Source: Kalmusia sp. IMI 367209 (Eukaryota; Ascomycota; Dothideomycetes; Pleosporales; Didymosphaeriaceae). Taken from it: a DNA stretch of 64,000 nucleotides. Positions 56,514-64,000 of this stretch are shown piece after piece. The notes beneath the pieces are model-generated. The model searched no databases, was not told the origin of the DNA, and saw only the letters and a list, made by a program, of their open reading frames with translations. How positions within the stretch are numbered: position 1 is the first letter of the stretch; every line of letters begins with the position of its first letter. Location of the stretch: NCBI GenBank assembly GCA_027946365.1, contig JAPEUQ010000002.1, positions 2,046,001 to 2,110,000 on the forward strand, given 5' to 3'. The position numbers and the translations under genes are program-made.

Positions 56514-57146
56514 TTAGTTGCACCTATAAGAGCTAATCTGATCATTGATGTTGGGAGCGACGGTGTTGAAGTCCTGAATTCCAGGATTGGTGAAGGTGAG
56601 GAAGGTGCCGAAGCAGTTGGAGTCCCTACGATTTCGCAGCGCGATTAGCGGACGAGCCTCTCAGAATAAAATTTACCATTGGATGCCTTACGAGAATACC
56701 TGGCAAGTGAAGCCATTGTCAGGGCCAGCAGAGCTGATGCTATCCTGGAACGGAGAGAACAGATTGTCTGGGGCTAGGTCAGCGCGCGTTCTAGAAGTAC
56801 ACCAAAGGCAGCCATTTATCGCTTACTGCAGACGCCGGTGGTAAATTGCAGGTTCTGGCAGGTTCCGGCAAAGTTTCTGTCAGTGCAGACGAAGAGGTGA
56901 CCGGCCGCGCGCCTAGTGCTTTGGGTCAGCATCTCTTTCATACGGAAAATCGTGGGTTCAAAGTTGTACTTACTTCTCGAGATCACGCTTGTCGGCGCTT
57001 TCAGCAGGTGATTGAGACACAGTCAAGCTGGTGGCGACGGGCGCGTCTTTAGCTCGAATGTTGATACCTGGGGTGAGGTTGTTGACAGCGGCGCCCAGAG
57101 CAGCCGAGGAAAGGCCAAGAGCTACAGCGAGAGTTGTGAATTGCAT
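56514..57146 (-). CDS. Small secreted six-cysteine protein, effector candidate
   Basis: Found by splicing, since no single frame is long. Exons 57146-56974, 56912-56827, 56767-56692 and 56625-56514 give 148 residues; introns are 61, 59 and 66 nt with GTAAGT, GTAAGC and GTAAGG donors. The N-terminus MQFTTLAVALGLSSAALGA is a clear signal peptide. A propeptide-like stretch follows with a KR (ESADKRDLEKR), the usual Kex2 pattern. The mature part has six cysteines: LFVCTDRNFAGTCQNLQFT, TGVCNNLF, GFTCQVFSDSNCFGTF and, at the end, NDQISSYRC. Repeated FxxxISS segments (FQDSISSAGPD, NINDQISSYRC) suggest a Greek-key or crystallin-like fold. Secreted, cysteine-rich and next to RIP-damaged repeats, it fits the profile of a fungal effector, but no function is shown. 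Confidence 0.78.
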
Positions 57147-58775
57147 TTTGAATGGAGGATAGGAGCTTTTGGCTGCTAAGAAAAATGCTGCTGTGCTGAT
57201 CTGTTGGACTTGTTGCTTGAGACTTTAGAAGAGGCTGCTGGAGAAACCAAGAACAGAGCGACATTCGACTCTTATTTATACTCGAATTCTAACTCCGAGA
57301 TATGCCTAACGATTGCATACAAGAAGGCAGGATTTACGGTGTGATGCTCTTTGCGTCTCGTTTCCATACTCCTGGAGATATAGCTGACGCCAGCGAGAAG
57401 CACCATAACGTAAAACTATGTTCTACAGCATCAAGGCAGCTCTTCGGGATACCCTAGCCGGAGGGAGGCAACCTTGGGAGCCGAGTTTGCCTCGCTGCGT
57501 TTCTCAGCCTGGCGGGTACTGTAACTGGTACGTAGCAGCATGAATCTTCGCTCAAGATGCCTGAAAGCACAACCGTGGATTGCTCCAAGCTTAATGCTCA
57601 TTATACGAAAAGTTACATTATGTATGCAAAGATGTTTGCGTTATGTAAGGGACACTAAATTTAATATTTACCAACAAATACCTTACACCTTTGATGTAAT
57701 AAGAAGTCTGCTGCAGGAGGTAGCCGGATCGAGAAAGTCTCTCATGGTCATCAGAATTAATATGCGATCAACAATAAGGCTCTGCCTTGCGGCTGACGAA
57801 GTTTCCCATTCCGGCGCCGTTCGCGAGCTGACAGGCTTATATAGGAAATTGATTGCTGATTTTGGGAGCTTGAGCGCATTTGTAGCTGCGGGGAAATCAG
57901 CATCTTATGAGTTAAGGCTAAACAGTAAGCATACGAGCCGCGTAGTTTTTGTCAACTCTCTACCACTGCGTATTATCAAGATGGCGCAGGCACTAGGTGG
58001 GGCGGGAAAAGCCTCACGGACACTCAGGTTTGGTTCCTGCCGGATCCAAGGTTTCTGGTATTGAAAAGTGCGCATTCACTCATTTGATTGCGTACAGCGA
58101 GTATCTACAAGCAGCACTTCGAAGCGGCGGGCTCTGTTGTTTCTTCTACTTAGTTGCCGCTTGCTAGGAAGCTATGTATCGACGATAGCCGAACGATACT
58201 GCTGACCTATGATGGGCGCGCGCTGAGCGCGAGCGGATGCCCAACGCTCATCAACTTCTCGCATCCATCGCCCACTTTCTTAGACAGGTTGACTAGAAAA
58301 AATCGCGTTGGGGCCTAGCATGTATTTATTGACATTACCAAATCCGAGCTTGCGCTTGTTCATTAGCAGCAACACCGCACGCTCTCAACTCTGCATAAAT
58401 CGACTTCCTTCAATGCGTCTCCGGATTCTTTGTCTCTGCAACTACTAATCGGCTGAAGCTGCAAGTCCGAAGGCACTATAGCGCCTCCAAGTTAGGGTTA
58501 CGTCAAAGGCCATGGCATGACGTGGGGCGCTGCGCCCTCCTGAATCAGCAGCAAACGGCGACATAAAATTGTATGACGTACAACAGGCATGGTATAAAAT
58601 AGCACATTATTAGTCAGGTCGATGGTCTTCCAATATTGGAGTCAAAAGGCACTAGTTCATACGATTCGGCCGAACCTCTTGTCTGCTCTCCTTGTCAATT
58701 CCTGGTTACGGTAACTCGAAAGACGGCATAGCGATGAGTAAAAACTAATTCTTGGTGACCTACAGTCATATGTGA
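57147..58775. other. Gene-poor stretch
   Basis: An open frame at 57540-58064 (plus) covers 174 codons but has no recognisable motif, poor start context and AT-rich beginnings, so I do not call it. The part directly above 57146 is the promoter side of the secreted-protein gene. The rest, to the stop of the Hsp70-kinase gene, shows nothing I can name. Confidence 0.4.
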
Positions 58776-61700
58776 TCATTGTTCTACGATGCTTGCTCTA
58801 TCTACATCACCAGGAGTAACTGTGAATTCCTCAGGCGCCATATCCCACGCCTCATCCCCACTTTCATCCTCAATTCCACTACTTTCACCAGCTTCCTGGC
58901 AGCAAGCGCCACAGAAGGGTACACCTTGTCTAGCGCACTCCACATTAATATCGTGGTGCAGCGATGCGGCGGTAGGTCGCTTTCCAGGCTGTTCCTCTAG
59001 CATGAGCAAAGCCCAATCGAAGATGACGTCGTCTTTTTCTAGACCAGTCTGACGACAGCTGTCAATCCAGGAAGTAATACGAGTAATGTTTGCGTAAAAG
59101 CGGTAGTTGCCAGATTCTTCTTCGAAGAAAGCGCGCATTGCTCTGATAGGTCGGCCTTTGAGAATCGTAGCCATCTCTATGAACACGCAGCCTAGTGACC
59201 ATATGTCAGCGGAGGTATTGCGCTTCTCGTACCGGACCACTTCGGGAGCGGCATAGAGCAGCGTTTTCCCCGAATCGGCGGTCGTCGTTGACCTTGAGAG
59301 CTCCTCCCAGTCGAGCGCGATGCCGAAATCGGTTAGAAACACACGGTCGCCTCTGACAAGGATATTATGGGGCTTGATGTCGCGATGACGGATGCGAATA
59401 CTGTGGATGTATTGTAATGCGTTGGCTAGGCAGCCGAAAAAGCTGCGGAGCAGCGAACTTTTATCAACGTCTTTGAGAGCTATAGAGTAGTAGTCGAGTA
59501 AATTGCAGTCGCCGACTGGCGACATGATCAACGCAAAGAATTTGGGATCAGTGTAGCTTTGGACCTAAATCTAATGAGCATACGGATCATCGACGCCATC
59601 AGCAGATACGTACCAGTTCAATGCAGTGGTAATGTTGAATCCGCTTAAGGACTTGTAGCTCAGTCAAAAAGCTATTGATCGCATCTTTCCTCATGCCGCG
59701 CACCCGTTGAAACAGCTTTCGAGCGTATTCCCGGTGGCTTACTGTGCTCATGACCTTGTCGACTTGTCCATGTGCTCCAGCCCCAAGTTTACCCACGACC
59801 TCGTATGGGAGTGGCTCGCCTTGCAAGAACCTAGTGTGTCTCCGCCCTGGGCTCTTCTCGAATAATAGTGATTTAGATAGCACTGACTCTTGATGTTTGA
59901 GAAAATTCGCTTTCGTAGACGGTGATAAAACATGCGGCAACGTCGTCTGCGAAAATGGGAACCAGATATCTGTGATCCCTTGCTGAATGAACACGTCCAG
60001 CATATCCAGTTGGTTGATTAATCTGAGCACAGTGTATAATCGCGGGATTTTACTCCAGTCTGGTTGGCCGGTATTCCTTAGGTAGGTCGAGATCTGGATA
60101 AACTCAGTATCAGTATACGTAAGGCTGCTGTCGGTCGGCTTATTGAACAGTGAGGTCAAACCTCTGTTAGCGGTTCGAGGAGTATCAGAGCGTTCGGGGC
60201 CGTCCCTAGCCAATAGCTTTGTTGTAGATGATGACGGGGCCGATGAAGGAGGCGATGCCGGATGCACCATCGATTGGATAGGGTCTCGTGACTCGTCACC
60301 ACGATCAATTCTTCTATTTAGGTCCCCTTGTGAGTCGTGTTCCACCATGCTCTCTACTACTTGCCTGCCGTTTTTCTTCTCCTCATATTTCGTTGCAAGA
60401 TGAACATTATTCTTTGGCTGATCTTCTATAGTGGTAGGTGTCGATTTCAGCGTCCCAAGTAGCATGTCTTCTTCATCGGCCCTGTTTGCTGTGGATTCTC
60501 GCATGGCTGGATCCTTTATGGGAAGAGGAAGTTTCTGATCGTGACTTTCTTGGCTTATCCTACTTTCTGATCCAGGCCTTTTCTCTACTTCTTGCCTTGT
60601 ATCGCTGCTTGAAACCGCAAGGTTGTCGATGTTCTCGTCATGTCGTAAAGGATGAGCCACATTTCGCTCGACTTTCTGTTGCGTTTGCAACTTATGATGG
60701 GTCACTTGCTCTATGGCTACACTCTTCTGAAATTTTCGCAGATGTTCTGTACGAGTCTCAAACTCCGATGCGGGGCCAGATGGGTTAGTATCCATCCAAG
60801 TGAAAATGCTGTCAGCTAACCCTTCCAAACGATTCACACCACTCGTTCGTTCGCCTAGGGCAATAGTACCTGTCCAATCTTTGATTCGATAGAGGAGTTC
60901 TTCCAAGGTGTTTCTGGCTTCTATTCGGGCTTGCTCAACGTCGTCATCGGCTTCCATCCTCTCTTCTCCAACAATTAATTCTTCCAACTGGAATTCATTG
61001 AGACGCTCAAAACCTTTATCAGTGAGGCCATCAAGCCTGATCTTTTGACGTTTTCCTGTACTCTTAGCTAAGATGTCTACGTTAATCATATAGTTGGCAT
61101 CAATATCAAAAGTGACTCCTATTTCCTGAGTATTTCGGGGAGCCGGTGGGATGGACATCTGCACATGTCCTAACCGCATGCAGTGCTCTGTTCTTGCATG
61201 ATCGCCTTCAAAAAATGACGCAGAAAATATCTGCTGATCGTCTTGGTAAGTACCATAGGATTCCGACTTTTTAGTCGGAATCGAAGTGTTGCGTGTTATG
61301 ATTGGTGTCATTATACCGCCTGCTGTCTCGATACCCAGAGACTGCGACACCACATCGCACAATAATAATTCATTCGTACATTTTGAAGTCTGATCGCCAG
61401 ATAGGATCGCCGCATGAATCGCCGCACCTCGCGCTGACGTCTCTTCAAGATTCAGGCAGCGAAGAGGTTCTTTCCCATTGAAAAAATCTGTGATCGTTTT
61501 TTGAATTACCGAGATTCTGGAAGAGCCACCAATGAGCACGATATCATGGACTTGACCCTTTTCTATCTTCGCATCATGCAGGACGCGCTCAATTGGCTCG
61601 AGCAGAGGTCGTACCAGATCAATGCTGGGTTTTTCAAATAACGCTCGAGAGATGCGACCGTTCAAATCTTTGCCGTTAAGGAATTGTTCGATCTCGACAA

Positions 61701-62544
61701 GGGCCTCCTTAGTAGAAGCAAGCTGGTGTTTTGCCTCTTCACAGGCTGTCCTTAAGCGTCGTAACGCTCGAGGGCTTCGACGAATGTCCTTATAGACCTC
61801 GTCCATGTTACTGATCTTATGTTTCAAGCCGAAGGTGTCGACCATGTGTCGCATCAACATCTTGTCAAAATCAACTCCCACACATATTTCCTCTGCACCA
61901 ACCACAGCCTTGATATCTTGTATTCCTTCCTCCAAGGTAGCGAGCACAACATTGTAGTGGCCTGCACCAATGTCACACATCAAGACATTGCGTTCTCCAG
62001 CAGGCATCTTTTGTGTCACGACCAAATCCGCAAATGCAACGGTTGGGGCATGGATCAGCCGGAGCGCGTGAATTCCGGCGATCAAAGCAGCGTCTTTGAT
62101 TGCATAACGTTGGCTCAGGTTGAAGGAGCATGGTATTGTGATGACAGCATTTGCAATAGATTGTCCGAGGAAATTCTCCGCGTCCTTTTTCGCTCTTTTC
62201 AGTATCATGGCTAGAATCGCCACAGGCGTGAAAGCCGTTTCGACTCCCTTATACATAACTCTGAATACAAAGTTCCCCTTCTCCTCTGGGAGTAGACCAT
62301 CATATGTAACCTCAAATGGTGGATTGTTTCCAATGAACCTCAGAACATTGAAAATGGTATTCTTTGGGTTTATGTTGGCTTGGCTTTTCGCTGCTTGTCC
62401 GACCAGGCGGCCAGTATCGGTAAAGGCAACGAATGATGGCATTACAGACTGTCCCTCGTGAGGTATGATCTCACACTGGTCATGCCGAAATACTGCAACC
62501 CTGGTGTTGGCCGTGCCAAGGTCGATGCCGATAGCGATGACCAT
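58776..62544 (-). CDS. Hsp70-like domain fused to a Ser/Thr protein kinase
   Basis: Two exons (62544-59614, 59564-58776; 49-nt intron, GTACGT donor) encode 1,239 residues. Residues 1-570 are an Hsp70: AIGIDLGTANTRVAVF, VLIGGSSRISVIQKT, SQSLGIETAGGIMTPIITRN, FEGDHARTEHC and a short helical lid. The ATPase centre is altered: the catalytic Lys (K71 of Hsc70) is Leu68 in NTIFNVLRFIG, Glu175 is Ala166 in HAPTVAF, and Thr204 and Asp206 are His196 and Asn198 in CDIGAGHYNVV; Asp8 and Asp191 remain. A charged disordered linker follows (about 570-840), then the entry segment of fungal kinases (IPRLYTVLR, QGITDIWFPF). The kinase looks intact: KLGAGAHGQVDKV, REYARKLF, HRDIKPHNILV, TDFGIAL, YAAPEV, DIWSLGCVFIEMA. 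The first exon runs unbroken from Hsp70 into the kinase N-lobe, so the fusion is not an artefact of joining neighbours. Confidence 0.9.
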
Positions 62545-63355
62545 GTTTGCAGGTCGACAAGATTAGGGAGCGCTAGGAAATTATGTGGACCGTGGTTGAA
62601 ACATCGATGCGGACCATTGATGTGCGAACCGTGCTTGAGTATAATGATCGGAACAGCAGGGACGCAAATTGTAGCTGCTGATGTACCCTTTGCTCCGCGA
62701 GCAGCGAGCTTAGTTCGAATAGCGATTGTGAGATGCCTTCCAGTGTTTTATCCAAAAGGAATGTCGCTGTCATATGTGACGCATAGATGCCAAAAATTGA
62801 AACAGTGAAATGCTTGATAGGTAAGTAGGCAGCGATCGGGACATGGAGAGATGAGGGGCTGAAAATTTACTAATACGTTTGTGGAATGGCGCCAAATAGC
62901 AAGAACATGGGGGCCAACCCCACTCACCTAATAATAGCTCCAAATATAGCAGGAAGAAAATGTTGGTGTTGGTGCTATGGGATAATCATGTAAACTTGCT
63001 ACGGGTGAAGCATTGGAAGGATCATACCCAGTTCTTTGAAGGGAGCAATTGAAAGCTCATCTACGCAATATGGGTCCGTCCTTCGCTGTGACTATTAACA
63101 ATTCGATGTGCTGGATATCAACTCTCAAATACACCGGCGGTGTCAAAACTCTGTGTCACACGAAACGAGCCATATCCAACTCTTAGGAAGCTGGTGCTGA
63201 AACGGTCTACACAAAAGTCAATTTACGTGATCTTTTTGTTTTCAACAACTACGCCCCCTCTACGTAAACGCCATGCATACCGTATCCCCATGTTTTTGCC
63301 TGAGCTCCAGACAGAGCAATGAACGCAATCGTACACAGTGAAACACCAAGGCCCC
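62545..63355. other. Intergenic, 5' flank of the Hsp70-kinase gene
   Basis: About 810 bases with no credible gene. It holds the promoter of the minus-strand Hsp70-kinase gene and the 3' flank of the partial gene at the window end, which is also on the minus strand. I looked for heat-shock elements (inverted nGAAn units) and saw no convincing array. Confidence 0.45.
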
Positions 63356-64000
63356 TCAGATAGCCAGCTTTCCAGTGCCTACCCATCCCGTCGCCCACAC
63401 GCCCCCAATCTCTCTTGCAAGATCCTCAGCTGTCTTCCCGTTCGCATCCCTCATACTCCTTATATCTGTCTTGTCCTCCGTCAATCCCCTCATTATTCCC
63501 AGCGTCTCAGCTTCCTGAAAGACTTCTGGTGGGAACTCTAGTAGTGGGAAATTGCTCGCCAGCAATAGTAACAACCACGCGACCTCACGACTTTGCGCCT
63601 GCACTGCCGCATGCAGCCCGGACTGCATCTCCCCAATCGGATCCTGGTATCGCAACAGTGCGTCAATGCCAACCTCTTTCTCGGTTTCTTCATCAGCCAT
63701 CTCTTCGTCCTCATCTTCATCATCGCTATCGCCTTGCAGCATGCCGATGATAGCCTGCATATCGCCCTCGCGGCAGAACTCGAGGAAGGCGCGACACTTG
63801 CGCTCGTTAGGATACGCCTTCAAATAACTCTCTTCGGTGAGTAGTGGAAGTATGTCGAGGTTCTCTTGTAGACCACCCTCGTTATTAAGGTTGCAGAGGA
63901 CTTGCTGTGTACCGGCTGAGGAGGTCGAGGCGATGTTCTTGCCACAAGCGGGGCATTCGGTGATTTGGTAGGCTTCGAGGAGGCAGTCCCTGTTATCATC
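63356..64000 (-). CDS. Ankyrin-like protein with Cys pair, partial
   Basis: The minus-strand frame is open from the window edge to the stop at 63356, so the N-terminus lies outside. It reads LLEAYQITECPACGKNIAST, then LKAYPNERKCRAFLEFCREG, DMQAIIGMLQGD and an acidic run (DSDDEDEDEEMADEE). An ankyrin-like pair of helices follows (DPIGEMQSGLHAAVQAQSRE, VAWLLLLLASNFPLLEFP). The end is RDANGKTAEDLAREIGGVWA, the DxxGxTAxDLA pattern of ankyrin repeats. Function is unknown; ankyrin repeats serve protein binding. Confidence 0.7.
   Translation of the reverse strand, partial: DDNRDCLLEAYQITECPACGKNIASTSSAGTQQVLCNLNNEGGLQENLDILPLLTEESYLKAYPNERKCRAFLEFCREGDMQAIIGMLQGDSDDEDEDEEMADEETEKEVGIDALLRYQDPIGEMQSGLHAAVQAQSREVAWLLLLLASNFPLLEFPPEVFQEAETLGIMRGLTEDKTDIRSMRDANGKTAEDLAREIGGVWATGWVGTGKLAI

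Noticed and set aside
57540..58064. Plus-strand open frame of 174 codons
   Set aside because: No motif, signal peptide or homologous pattern; amino-acid make-up looks random and there is no supporting splice structure.
62545..63355. Heat-shock element array upstream of the Hsp70-kinase gene
   Set aside because: Single GAA/TTC words occur but no run of alternating 5-bp units; heat control is not supported.
1..64000. CRISPR arrays, bacterial-type operons, riboswitches, tRNA or rRNA genes
   Set aside because: No regularly spaced direct repeats of CRISPR type were seen, the genes are eukaryotic with introns, and I found no cloverleaf or rRNA signature by eye; a covariance-model scan would be needed to exclude a small RNA gene.

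Overview
The window reads as the nuclear genome of a filamentous ascomycete (Pezizomycotina), most likely a Dothideomycete close to Pleosporales. The signs are short spliceosomal introns of 45-70 nt with GTAAGT/GTRNGT donors and CTAAC/CTAAT branch points, a fungal reducing PKS cluster, a CAP20-type lipid droplet protein, STAND/NLR-like genes and AT-rich DNA of the kind made by repeat-induced point mutation (RIP). Gene models below were built by hand from splice signals and recognisable protein motifs; no search was run.

Layout. 0-5 kb: a degenerate stretch, an HSL-type esterase and a secreted GH71 alpha-1,3-glucanase with a one-base frameshift. 5.8-11 kb: an epoxide hydrolase/dehalogenase-like enzyme; the conserved Sof1 and eL27 genes firing divergently from a promoter of about 195 bp; a CAP20/perilipin-like gene. 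11-18 kb: a large gene with a PD-(D/E)XK-like domain and a probable GC-AG intron, between gene-poor stretches. 18-35 kb: a secondary metabolite cluster with a reducing PKS lacking an enoylreductase (KS-AT-DH-MT-KR-ACP), an alpha/beta hydrolase, a stand-alone adenylation enzyme, an MFS exporter, an ACC-synthase-like PLP aminotransferase and, at the edge, a PTH11-like/rhodopsin-fold membrane protein. The PKS ACP is out of frame by one base. 36-40 kb: a relic HNH nuclease gene and an HLTF/Rad16-like SNF2 helicase.

40.3-54.8 kb is the most unusual part. An NLR-like gene (N-terminal STAND domain, NACHT NTPase, C2H2 fingers and a broken Zn2Cys6 motif) is split by a 9.58-kb nested transposon. The outer element has 114-bp terminal inverted repeats, sits at a duplicated TA and is saturated with RIP-like AT richness. 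A 5.96-kb hAT element with an 8-bp target duplication (GTGTATAT) has landed inside it and is not RIP-saturated. The hAT element carries, besides a decayed BED-finger/hAT transposase, a spliced histone H3-like gene and a second gene with a very acidic C-terminus.

56.5-62.5 kb: a four-exon small secreted six-cysteine protein (effector candidate) and a 1,239-residue fusion of an Hsp70-like module, which has lost its key ATPase residues, to an apparently intact protein kinase. The window ends inside an ankyrin-like gene.
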